From positions 1 through 7,632 of the forward strand of contig CAIXDD010000146.1 in the NCBI GenBank assembly GCA_903918155.1: 7,632 nucleotides of DNA. Reading direction: 5' to 3'. The notes beneath the pieces were generated by a model that searched no databases, was not told the origin of the DNA, and saw only the letters and a list, made by a program, of their open reading frames with translations. Positions 1-5,899 of the stretch are shown here, piece by piece (within the stretch, counting starts at the first letter, position 1; each line of letters begins with the position of its first letter). This DNA is from an uncultured Hyphomicrobiales bacterium. Lineage in GTDB: Bacteria; Pseudomonadota; Alphaproteobacteria; Rhizobiales; Beijerinckiaceae. Made by a program: the position numbers and the translations under genes.

Positions 1-582
1 AATTGCGACCTGCCGCTCGATAACCGCCGCTCGGTCGGCTATCGCCGCGTCGAGCCGTTCATGACGAACAACCAGTTCTATTACTGGATCGCGCAGCACG
101 AAAACGGCCGCTATTCGAAGGCGCATGCCCATACGTCCGCCGCCGTGCTCGTCTGCCTGAAGGGCAAGGGCTACACCTATTCGTGGCCCGAGCGCTGCGG
201 CCCCACGCCCTGGAAGGACGGATTCGCCCATGAAGTGCGCCGGCTCGATTACGGCCCCTTCGGCCTCGTGACGGCGGCGCCGGGCGGCGCGCGCTGGTAT
301 CACCAGCACTTCTCGGTCTCGAAGGACGATTTCCGCCTCTCCGCCTGGTTCGGCCCGCATAATCCCGGCCGCGATCCCGGCGCGCCGGGCGAGAAACACA
401 CCGATTACACCGCCATCGACCTCGACAAGGGCGGCACCGCCATTCCCTATTGGATGGAGGACCCCTATCTGCGCAAGGAATTCGAGGAGACGCTGAAGCG
501 CAACGACGTGCCGTGCCGCATGGATGCCTCGTGGTACGTGCCGCCGAACGCAGACGACGCCAAGCGCGACACGGTGGTCTGA
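1..582 (+). CDS. Cupin-fold protein, C-terminal part (5' end cut by window edge)
   Basis: The frame is open from base 1 to the TGA at 580-582, giving 193 visible residues. The Met at base 61 is internal to a frame that runs in from the left, so it is probably not the start. Cupin features are visible: a His-x-His pair in KAHAHTSAAVL (visible residues 42 and 44) followed by a Gly-rich turn (CLKGKGY), then APGGARWYHQHFS with His 101 and 103. Together these resemble the two metal-binding cupin motifs, but the usual Glu of motif 1 is not evident. A cupin of this kind would be a soluble metal-binding enzyme (dioxygenase, isomerase or similar) or a small-molecule binding protein; the sequence does not say which. 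No signal peptide can be judged because the N-terminus is missing. The next gene, eutA, is on the same strand 65 bp downstream, but a strong terminator lies between them. Fold call is fairly safe; function is unknown. Confidence 0.75.
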   Translation, partial: NCDLPLDNRRSVGYRRVEPFMTNNQFYYWIAQHENGRYSKAHAHTSAAVLVCLKGKGYTYSWPERCGPTPWKDGFAHEVRRLDYGPFGLVTAAPGGARWYHQHFSVSKDDFRLSAWFGPHNPGRDPGAPGEKHTDYTAIDLDKGGTAIPYWMEDPYLRKEFEETLKRNDVPCRMDASWYVPPNADDAKRDTVV

Positions 583-590
583 CGAACAGC

Positions 591-619
591 CCCCTTCCCG
601 CACCGCGGGGAGGGGTTTT
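591..619 (+). terminator. Factor-independent terminator between the cupin gene and eutA
   Basis: An 11-bp stem pairs 591-601 (ccccttcccgc) with 605-615 (gcggggagggg), with one G-U pair and a 3-nt loop. It is followed at once by TTTT and then CCTT. It starts 8 bp after the cupin stop codon. On the plus strand this is a textbook intrinsic terminator, so the downstream eutA needs readthrough or its own promoter. The TTGACG at 622-627 looks like a -35 box but lies too close to the eutA ATG (648) to serve it. Confidence 0.8.
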
Positions 620-647
620 CCTTGACGAACGGAACGACGGGAACGAC

Positions 648-2168
648 ATGAGCGAATCCGAACCCCAGGGCGGGCGCGTCTTTTTCTCCAACGTGCGCCG
701 CAGCCTCGAAGAAGAAGACGAGATTAATCTCGTCAGCGTGGGCGTGGACATCGGCTCCTCGACATCGCATCTGGTCTTCTCGCGCCTGCTGCTGGAGCGG
801 CTCGACAATCGCTATGTCGTGACCAAGCGCGAAGTGTTTCACGAATCCGACGTGCTGCTGACGCCCTATGCCGACGACATGGCGATCGACGCGCAAAAGC
901 TCGGCGCCTTCATCGACCTGCAATATGAGGCCGCCGGCGTCGATCCCGCCGCCATCGACACGGGCGCGCTGATCCTCACCGGCGTCGCCGTGCGCCGCTC
1001 CAACGCGCGCGCCATCGGCGAATTATTCGCCGCGCAGGCGGGCAAGTTCGTCTCCGTCTCCGCCGGCGACGGGCTGGAGACGACGCTGGCCGCCTTCGGC
1101 TCGGGCGCCGCCGCGCGCTCCATCCGCGACAGCCTACGCGTGATGAATATCGACATCGGCGGCGGCACGTCGAAAATCGCCGTCTGCGAAGGCGGCGAGA
1201 TCGTCGACATGACCGCGATGGACGTGGGCGCGCGCATCGTCTCCTTCGATCCCGACGGAAAGATCGTGCGCCTTGAAGAAGCCGGCCGGCGCTTCGCGCG
1301 CGAGGCGGGATTCGAGGCCGCGCTGGGCGGCGCCATCAGCGAAGACCAGCGCGCCGCCATGGTGGAGCGCATGGCCGACCGGCTGATGGAGGCGATCACC
1401 GCGCAGGTGCTGAAGCCCGACACCGCCGAGCTGCTGCGCCTCGACCCCATGACGAACGCGCGCAAGCCCGATGTCGTGACCTTTTCGGGCGGCGTGTCGG
1501 AATATGTCTACGGCCTGCAGAGCAAGGGTTTCGGAGATCTGGGGCCGCGGCTGGCGAAGGCCATGCGCAAGCGCATCGAGGATTGGGGCGTCGCCATCGA
1601 GCGTCCCGACCAGGGCATTCGCGCCACCGTGGTCGGCGCCTCGCAATATACGATCCAGGTCAGCGGCTCGACGATCTTCGTGGCGCCGCTCGACACGCTG
1701 CCGCTGCGCAACCTGCCCGTCGTCACCCCCGACCTGCCGCTCGACGCCGAGACGCTCGATCCCGCAGCCATCGCGGCCGCCGTGAAAGCGTCGCTGCGCC
1801 GGCTCGATCTGCATGAAGGCCATCAGGCGGTCGCGCTGTGCTATCGCTGGGCGGGCTCGGCCATGTACCGGCGCCTCGACGCCTTCTGTCAGGGCGTGAC
1901 GGAAGGCCTGTCCGCGCAGCTCGCCCATGGCCATCCGCTCGTTCTGGTGGGCGACGGCGACATCGGCGGGCTGGTGGGCATTCATGCGCGCGAGGAACGC
2001 AAGCTCGCCAATCCGGTCGTGTCCATTGACGGAATCGTGCTCAAGGAGTTCGACTTCATCGACATCGGCGCCATGCTGGAGACCTCCGGCGCGGTGCCCG
2101 TCGTCATCAAGTCGCTCGTCTTCCCGACGACGGCGGCGCTGGGCCGCGCAGACGCGGCGGCGGTATAG
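648..2168 (+). CDS. eutA: EutA-family ethanolamine ammonia-lyase reactivating factor
   Basis: 506 residues, a little longer than enterobacterial EutA. EutA is a cytoplasmic ATP-dependent chaperone of the actin/Hsp70 ATPase fold that exchanges damaged or inactive cobalamin in ethanolamine ammonia-lyase (EutBC). Visible motifs in order: phosphate-1 loop VGVDIGSSTS (31-40); TGVAVRRSNAR (111-121), typical of the family; second phosphate loop NIDIGGGTSK (167-176); adenosine-side loop FSGGVSEYVY (279-288); VVGASQYTIQVSG (328-340); and the C-terminal IDIG...VPVVIKSLVF (471-492). I chose the ATG at 648 because the VGVDIGSS core then lies near the N-terminus. An open frame continues upstream to 450, but it overlaps the cupin gene and the terminator and is not EutA-like. 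The ribosome binding site is weak (ACGGGA). pip follows after 5 bp, so the two are probably co-transcribed. No eutB or eutC is present, so the client could be EutBC encoded elsewhere or another B12 enzyme. Family assignment is confident; the client is not. Confidence 0.88.
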   Translation: MSESEPQGGRVFFSNVRRSLEEEDEINLVSVGVDIGSSTSHLVFSRLLLERLDNRYVVTKREVFHESDVLLTPYADDMAIDAQKLGAFIDLQYEAAGVDPAAIDTGALILTGVAVRRSNARAIGELFAAQAGKFVSVSAGDGLETTLAAFGSGAAARSIRDSLRVMNIDIGGGTSKIAVCEGGEIVDMTAMDVGARIVSFDPDGKIVRLEEAGRRFAREAGFEAALGGAISEDQRAAMVERMADRLMEAITAQVLKPDTAELLRLDPMTNARKPDVVTFSGGVSEYVYGLQSKGFGDLGPRLAKAMRKRIEDWGVAIERPDQGIRATVVGASQYTIQVSGSTIFVAPLDTLPLRNLPVVTPDLPLDAETLDPAAIAAAVKASLRRLDLHEGHQAVALCYRWAGSAMYRRLDAFCQGVTEGLSAQLAHGHPLVLVGDGDIGGLVGIHAREERKLANPVVSIDGIVLKEFDFIDIGAMLETSGAVPVVIKSLVFPTTAALGRADAAAV

Positions 2169-2173
2169 CCGCC

Positions 2174-3145
2174 ATGAGCGTCGACGAAAGCGCACGACAG
2201 CCCGCGTCCGCGCTTTATCCGCCCCTGGAGCCCTTCGCCTCCGGCCATCTGGACGTCGGCGAGGGCCATCGCCTCTATTGGGAGGCGAGCGGCAATCCCG
2301 ACGGCCGCCCCGCGCTGTTCCTGCATGGCGGGCCGGGCGGGGGCTGCCATGGCGACCATCGCCGCCTGTTCGATCCCGCCGTCTATAAGATCGTGCTGTT
2401 CGACCAGCGCGGCTGCGGACGCTCCCTGCCCCATTCCGAACTTCAGGCCAATGACACGGGCCGTCTGGTCGCCGATATCGAGGCGCTTCGCGCCATGCTC
2501 GATGTGGACGACTGGCTTCTGCTCGGCGGCTCATGGGGCGCGGCGCTGGCGCTCGCTTATGCGCAGGCGCATCCGCGGCGCGTGCGCGGGCTCGTGCTGC
2601 GCGGCGCGTTCGCCGCGCGACGCTGCGAGATCGACTGGCTCTACAAGGACGGCGGCGCCTCCGCGCTTTTTCCCGAAGCGTGGGAGCGTTTCGTCGCGCC
2701 CGTTCCGCCGGCCGAGCGCGACGACATCGTCGCCGCCTATCACCGCCGGCTGATCGGCGCCGATATTGCGGGGCGCATGGAGGCGGCGCGCACATGGTGC
2801 GCGTGGGAGAGCGAATTGCTCACCCTGCGCCCGCGCTGGCGGCGGGCGGGGGCGGCGAGCGCGGCGGAGATCGCGCTGGCGCGCATCGAGGCGCAGTATT
2901 TCGTCAACGACAGTTTTCTCGCCGAAGGGCAGTTGTTCGCCGACGCGCATCTGATCGCCCATACGCCGGGCGTGATCGTGCAGGGCCGCTACGACGTGGT
3001 GACGCCTGCGCGCACCGCCCATGCGCTGCACAGGATTTGGCCGGCCTCGCAATTGCGCGTCGTGCCCGACGCGGGCCATGCGACGAGCGAGCCGGGCATC
3101 TGCGCGGGCCTGGTCGCGGCGACCGACGAGATGCGCGCGCTGTGA
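2174..3145 (+). CDS. pip: Proline iminopeptidase (alpha/beta hydrolase, peptidase family S33)
   Basis: 323 residues, the usual length for the family. The enzyme removes an N-terminal proline from small peptides in the cytoplasm (EC 3.4.11.5). Visible: oxyanion-hole motif HGGPGGG (51-57), DQRGCGRS (77-84), nucleophile elbow GGSWG with Ser120, catalytic Asp274 in GRYDVVTP and His302 in DAGHA. The substrate-amine Glu pair known from Serratia prolyl aminopeptidase also seems present, as Glu212 (AWESE) and Glu239 (ARIEAQYFVN). There is no signal peptide. The ATG is 5 bp after the eutA stop with only a GC-rich, weak ribosome binding site, which suggests translational coupling to eutA. The tie to B12-enzyme repair is not obvious; it may simply be carried in the same transcript, or the true substrate may be a different small amide or ester. 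The gene ends at a convergent junction with a minus-strand ABC permease. Confidence 0.88.
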   Translation: MSVDESARQPASALYPPLEPFASGHLDVGEGHRLYWEASGNPDGRPALFLHGGPGGGCHGDHRRLFDPAVYKIVLFDQRGCGRSLPHSELQANDTGRLVADIEALRAMLDVDDWLLLGGSWGAALALAYAQAHPRRVRGLVLRGAFAARRCEIDWLYKDGGASALFPEAWERFVAPVPPAERDDIVAAYHRRLIGADIAGRMEAARTWCAWESELLTLRPRWRRAGAASAAEIALARIEAQYFVNDSFLAEGQLFADAHLIAHTPGVIVQGRYDVVTPARTAHALHRIWPASQLRVVPDAGHATSEPGICAGLVAATDEMRAL

Positions 3146-3153
3146 GGGCGTTT

Positions 3154-3183
3154 GACGCCGCGCGGAAGAGGCGCGGCGTCTTT
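3154..3183 (+). terminator. Hairpin terminator at the convergent junction after pip
   Basis: A perfect 10-bp stem pairs 3154-3163 (gacgccgcgc) with 3171-3180 (gcgcggcgtc) around a 7-nt loop, followed by TTT on the plus strand. It lies 8 bp after the pip stop and 7 bp before the stop of the opposing permease gene. The T-tract is short. On the minus strand the hairpin is followed by AAACGC, so it fits best as a plus-strand terminator; some bidirectional effect is possible. Confidence 0.6.
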
Positions 3184-3187
3184 CGGT

Positions 3188-4003
3188 CTAGCGCGCCGCC
3201 TTCCAGGGCACGAGCCAGCGCTCCAGCTCGTTCAGCAGAACCGTGAACAACACGCCCAGCGCGGCGATGACGATGAGGCCGACATACATGGTCTCGACCG
3301 ACAGGATCTCCCACGCGTTCCACATCATATAGCCCAGGCCCGATTTCGCGCCGACCATTTCGGCGAGCGAAATCAGGATGAGGCCCATGCCCACGCCCAG
3401 TTTCACGCCGGTCATGATGAGCGGCATGGCGCCGGGCAGCGCCACGGTGCGGAAAACCTGCAGCCGATCCGCGCCGAAATTGCGCGACACGTCGAAATAG
3501 ATTTTCTGAATTTCGAGCACGCCCGCGATCGTGTTGATGAGGATGGGGAAGAAGAGGCCGATGGCCACCATCACCACTTTGGAGGGCTCCCCCAGACCGA
3601 AGATCAGCAGGATCAGCGGCAGGATGGCGCTTTTGGGAATGGGATAGGTCGCCGACACGATGGGCTCGACCAGCGCGCGCAGCGTGCGGTTGAGGCCCAT
3701 CGCCACGCCAAGGACCAGCGCGGGCACGCCGCCCCACACGAAGCCCCAGAACAGGCGATACATGCTCGCCTTGAGATGAACCCACAATTGCCCGTTGTCG
3801 ATCAGCTGCATCATCACAGCGAAGATTTTCGAGGGCGCGGGGAAGAAGCGCACGTCGATCCACCCCAGACGCGCGGCGACCTCCCACAACAGCAGCAGGC
3901 CCAGCGGCGAGGCGATGTTCATGATGCGGTCGACATTGCCGCGGCTGATCCGGAAGCCCTTGCGCGCGAAGGCGCGCGTGGCGTTTTGCGTCGCCTCGGT
4001 CAT
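3188..4003 (-). CDS. ABC transporter permease, NitT/TauT (nitrate/sulfonate/taurine) type
   Basis: 271 residues, normal for SsuC/TauC-like permeases of the binding-protein-dependent inner-membrane family. Hydrophobic stretches fit six transmembrane segments at about 29-45, 84-104, 121-137, 143-163, 198-216 and 240-258. The cytoplasmic EAA-like coupling loop that docks on the ATPase is at about 171-201 (RNFGADRLQVFRTVALPGA). PIPKSAILPLILLIFGLGE (121-139) is typical of the SsuC group. The ATG at 4001-4003 overlaps the ATPase stop as ATGA and has GGGAGG about 6 nt upstream, so the start and translational coupling are well supported. The substrate cannot be told from a permease alone; the family carries nitrate, alkanesulfonates, taurine, bicarbonate, thiamine precursors and others. 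No periplasmic substrate-binding protein gene is in the window. Confidence 0.9.
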   Translation of the reverse strand: MTEATQNATRAFARKGFRISRGNVDRIMNIASPLGLLLLWEVAARLGWIDVRFFPAPSKIFAVMMQLIDNGQLWVHLKASMYRLFWGFVWGGVPALVLGVAMGLNRTLRALVEPIVSATYPIPKSAILPLILLIFGLGEPSKVVMVAIGLFFPILINTIAGVLEIQKIYFDVSRNFGADRLQVFRTVALPGAMPLIMTGVKLGVGMGLILISLAEMVGAKSGLGYMMWNAWEILSVETMYVGLIVIAALGVLFTVLLNELERWLVPWKAAR

Positions 4004-4893
4004 TGCGGCCTCCCCTCGTCCTGCGCGCGGGCGCGCTGCACCTCTTCGCGCAGATAAGACCAGATGTTGAACACGAACTCGCCATAGGCGGGGCGCGCGC
4101 GCAGCTCCAGCACCTGCCGCGGGCGCTCGAAGGGCACGTCGAGCGTCGCCTTCTCGCGGCCGGGATGGGCCGTCATCACCATGATGCGGTCGCCCAAAGT
4201 CACGGCCTCGTCCACGCTATGGGTGATGAAGAGCACGGTCTTGCGCGTCTCCTCCCAGATCTTCAACAGCTCTTCCTGCAGCAACACCTTGTTCTGCTCG
4301 TCGAGCGCGGAGAAAGGCTCGTCCATCAGCAAAATGTCGGGATCGTTGGCGAAGGCGCGGGCGATGGACACGCGCTGGCGCATACCGCCCGACAATTGAT
4401 GCGGATAATGATCGGCGAAGCGCAACAGGCCGGTGCGGTTGAGATAATGGGAGACCTTCTCCTTGACCTCGCCCTGCGGCTTGCGGCGCATCGTGAGGCC
4501 ATAGGCCGCGTTCTCCCACACGGTCATCCACGGGAACAGGGAGTCGCCCTGGAAGATCATCGAATTGCTGGGGCGGCCGGGCGGCGGCGGACTGATCTCG
4601 ATGGAGCCGCTCGTATGCGTCTCAAGCCCGGCGAGAATGCGCAGCAGCGTCGTCTTGCCGCAGCCCGACGGGCCCACGATCATGAAGAAACAGCCGGTGG
4701 GAATGTCGAGCGAGATGGAATCGAGCGCGACGAACGGACCCCTGCGCGTTTCGAAAACCTTGGACACGTTCCTGAGCCGGATCTTCACGTCCTGTTCGCC
4801 TGACAAGGACTGCGCGCCTGACAAGGACTGCGCGCCTGACAAGGACTGCGCGCCCGACATTTGCTGCGCGGATGCGAGCGTGGAAGCGCTCAT
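4000..4893 (-). CDS. ABC transporter ATP-binding protein, NitT/TauT type, with a repetitive N-terminal tail
   Basis: 297 residues. This ATPase powers the permease encoded directly after it (4-bp overlap). Motifs: Walker A GPSGCGKTT (74-82), Q-loop Gln115 in FQGDSLFPW, signature LSGGMRQR (167-174), Walker B ILLMDEP (187-193), D-loop SALD (195-198), H-loop His225 in FITHS. The C-terminal HPGREK...DVPFERPR stretch is typical of SsuB/TauB/NrtD-like proteins. The start at 4891-4893 has a strong AGGAGGA 6-7 nt upstream. The first 35 residues are unusual: low-complexity, with three exact copies of SGAQSL (13-30) plus a partial fourth, ahead of the core that begins at VKIRLRNVSK (36). This tail is probably disordered and not part of the ATPase fold. 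A possible leader ORF and frameshift-like signal lie just upstream. Substrate unknown. Confidence 0.92.
   Translation of the reverse strand: MSASTLASAQQMSGAQSLSGAQSLSGAQSLSGEQDVKIRLRNVSKVFETRRGPFVALDSISLDIPTGCFFMIVGPSGCGKTTLLRILAGLETHTSGSIEISPPPPGRPSNSMIFQGDSLFPWMTVWENAAYGLTMRRKPQGEVKEKVSHYLNRTGLLRFADHYPHQLSGGMRQRVSIARAFANDPDILLMDEPFSALDEQNKVLLQEELLKIWEETRKTVLFITHSVDEAVTLGDRIMVMTAHPGREKATLDVPFERPRQVLELRARPAYGEFVFNIWSYLREEVQRARAQDEGRPQ
4798..4858 (-). repeat. 18-bp in-frame tandem repeat, three exact copies plus a partial fourth
   Basis: On the plus strand the unit gcctgacaaggactgcgc occurs at 4798-4815, 4816-4833 and 4834-4851 without a mismatch. A truncated, one-mismatch copy begins at 4852. 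The unit is a multiple of three and encodes the hexapeptide SGAQSL in the ATPase N-terminus. Perfect identity at all codon positions indicates recent expansion, and copy number probably varies between strains by replication slippage. Confidence 0.95.
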
Positions 4894-4943
4894 CCCGGGT
4901 TCCTCCTGCGTCGATCCGGCGGCGCCGGACCCTTTTTTGTCAC
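4890..4943 (-). CDS. Possible leader peptide of 17 residues upstream of the ABC ATPase
   Basis: On the minus strand an AGGAGG (4949-4954) lies 5 nt before a GTG at 4943-4941. The frame encodes MTKKGPAPPDRRRRNPG and stops at a TGA (4892-4890) that overlaps the ATPase ATG as ATGA. The frame is also open further upstream, back to the stop of the preceding Anbu gene. A TTG at 4982-4980, with GAGGA 5 nt before it, could be an alternative start giving about 31 residues. The peptide matches nothing I recognise and is rich in Pro and Arg, which could slow ribosomes. The strong ribosome binding site and the stop/start overlap argue for translation coupled to the ATPase. A chance open frame in GC-rich DNA is the main alternative. 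Confidence 0.25.
   Translation of the reverse strand: MTKKGPAPPDRRRRNPG
4901..4907 (-). promoter_or_regulatory. Strong ribosome binding site of the ABC ATPase gene
   Basis: The minus strand reads AGGAGGA ending 7 nt before the ATG at 4893-4891, a near-ideal Shine-Dalgarno site. It decides the start of the ATPase: no ATG, GTG or TTG lies in that frame between this ATG and the TAA about 50 nt upstream. The same bases would encode Arg-Arg in the candidate leader ORF, so translation of the leader could expose or occlude this site. Confidence 0.8.
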
Positions 4944-4954
4944 CTTAACCTCCT
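4915..4954 (-). promoter_or_regulatory. Possible -1 frameshift signal in the ATPase leader (SD, A6G heptamer, hairpin)
   Basis: Reading the minus strand: AGGAGG (4954-4949), exactly 10 nt, the heptamer AAAAAAG (4938-4932), 2 nt, then a 6-bp hairpin TCCGGC-gcc-GCCGGA (4929-4915). In the leader frame the heptamer is phased as ACA AAA AAG, the arrangement used for -1 slippage in E. coli dnaX, which also has an upstream Shine-Dalgarno and a downstream hairpin. A -1 shift here enters the ATPase frame with no stop before its ATG. Against it: the hairpin spacer is shorter than usual, the stem is short, and the ATPase already has its own good start. The function is speculative. Confidence 0.2.
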
Positions 4955-4997
4955 CATTGGCCGGTTCAATAGACGAAATCAAGTTTGTCCTCGCTTC

Positions 4998-5810
4998 TCA
5001 TGTCTGCGCGGACTGGATGCCGGGCAAAACGCCCGGCTCCTGCGGGCGCGCCTCTTCGCGTCCGCCCTCGTCGCGGCCATAGGGCGGATCGGGAATGGCC
5101 GCATGCGCCTCGCGCAAGGTCGCAGACCAATTCCGCCGCACCCCGCTGAACCAGGGCTCGTCATGTTCGATGCGGTGGCTCACCTCAAGCGCAAGCGCAT
5201 CGCGCGGCACCGTGGCGACGTCGATGGGAAAGCCGACGCTGATGTTCGAGCGCATGGTGGAATCCATCGACAGGAGCGTGAGCTTCATGGCTTCCGACAG
5301 GCTCATGCCGAAGCGGGCCGCGCGATCCAGCACGGGCTTGCCGTATTTATGCTCGCCGATCTGCAGATAGGGCGTGTCCTGCGTCGCCTCGATGAAATTG
5401 CCCGAGGGATAGATCATGAACAGGCGCAATTCGCCCCCATCCACCTGTCCGCCGAACAACATCTGCAGATCGAAATCCAGCCGCGCGTCGCGAAAGGCCT
5501 CGCCATGTTCGGCGCGCGCCTTGCGCACCGCCTGCGCGATCAGCTCCGCGCCCGCATACATGGAGGGCGCGTCCATCAGGCGCTGGCCGTCCTCCCTGCC
5601 GCCGGCGGCGAATCCGCGCGTGAGATCGTTGAGCACATATTGCGTAAGCGACAGATTGCCGGAGCTGGCGATCAGCAACGCGCGCTCGCCGCGCTCCTCG
5701 AAACGCTGCAACTTGCGAAAGGTGGAGATGTTGTCGAGGCCGGCGTTGGTGCGCGTGTCCGCCACCATCGCGAGCCCTTCCCTGACGAGCACAGCGCAGC
5801 AATAGGTCAT
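4998..5810 (-). CDS. Anbu proteasome-type peptidase, second tandem copy, with C-terminal tail
   Basis: 270 residues from the ATG at 5810-5808. Anbu proteins are HslV/20S-beta-like Ntn hydrolases that assemble into cytoplasmic rings or helices and expose an N-terminal Thr once Met is removed. I chose this start because it gives MTYCC, with Thr2 as nucleophile; an earlier in-frame ATG at 5861 would bury it behind 17 basic residues. Asp18 (ADTRTNAG) and Lys33 (TFRKL) complete the expected Thr/Asp/Lys active site. Conserved blocks follow: GNLS (51-54), GGQV (120-123), NFIEATQDTPYLQIGEHKYG (138-157) and SMDSTMRSN (181-189). It aligns without gaps to the other copy over 244 residues, about 59% identical by hand count. 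It then adds a 26-residue charged, Pro/Gly-containing tail that the other copy lacks. The ribosome binding site is weak. It lies 89 bp downstream of the first copy in the same operon-like run. Its physiological substrate is unknown. Confidence 0.88.
   Translation of the reverse strand: MTYCCAVLVREGLAMVADTRTNAGLDNISTFRKLQRFEERGERALLIASSGNLSLTQYVLNDLTRGFAAGGREDGQRLMDAPSMYAGAELIAQAVRKARAEHGEAFRDARLDFDLQMLFGGQVDGGELRLFMIYPSGNFIEATQDTPYLQIGEHKYGKPVLDRAARFGMSLSEAMKLTLLSMDSTMRSNISVGFPIDVATVPRDALALEVSHRIEHDEPWFSGVRRNWSATLREAHAAIPDPPYGRDEGGREEARPQEPGVLPGIQSAQT
5329..5404. repeat. 76-bp block nearly identical to 6165-6240 in the other Anbu gene
   Basis: 5329-5404 and 6165-6240 match at 74 of 76 positions by eye; the differences are agatagg/agataagg and tgcgtcg/tgcgtgg. 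The block encodes the invariant NFIEATQDTPYLQIGEHKYGKPVLD region of both Anbu copies. Overall protein identity between the copies is only about 59%, so near-absence of synonymous change here suggests recent gene conversion or constraint on the DNA or RNA. Confidence 0.85.
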
Positions 5811-5840
5811 GGGCCGCTTCCGCTTGCCCCCCGCGAGGCC

Positions 5841-5868
5841 ATATAGCCTGCGCGCGCGCATGCGGCAA
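5841..5868 (-). promoter_or_regulatory. Possible sigma-70-type promoter before the second Anbu gene
   Basis: On the minus strand TTGCCG (5868-5863) is followed after 16 nt by CTATAT (5846-5841) inside GGCTATATGG. The -10 resembles the GCTATA-type -10 of alphaproteobacterial housekeeping promoters. It sits 30 nt before the ATG in an 89-bp gap that is long for this tight operon. This is pattern matching only; the gene may simply be transcribed from upstream. Confidence 0.3.
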
Positions 5869-5899
5869 ACGAATCCGGCGATTGCGGAGCCCTCGCCGT

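Noticed and set aside
450..647. Upstream extension of the eutA frame to an ATG at 450
   Set aside because: It overlaps the cupin gene and the terminator, its translation is Arg-rich and unlike EutA N-termini, and the ATG at 648 places the first phosphate loop as usual.
1134..2795. A 553-codon open frame on the minus strand, opposite eutA and pip
   Set aside because: It spans two well-recognised plus-strand genes, is Arg/Ala-rich low-complexity sequence in its first half, and matches no family I know. Long antisense frames are expected in GC-rich genes with strong third-position bias.
4915..4938. Hairpin followed by TTTTTT on the plus strand, resembling an intrinsic terminator
   Set aside because: No plus-strand gene leads into it. 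On the transcribed minus strand the run is A6 and precedes the hairpin, so it cannot terminate the ABC transcript.
5019..5037. 7-bp inverted repeat gccgggc/gcccggc as a terminator of the Anbu operon
   Set aside because: It lies inside the coding sequence and has no T-tract on the minus strand after it, so I do not call termination.
5811..5861. Earlier ATG at 5861 for the second Anbu gene
   Set aside because: It would put 17 residues ahead of the catalytic Thr, which in Anbu follows the initiator Met. The first copy starts directly at MTYCC with a good ribosome binding site.
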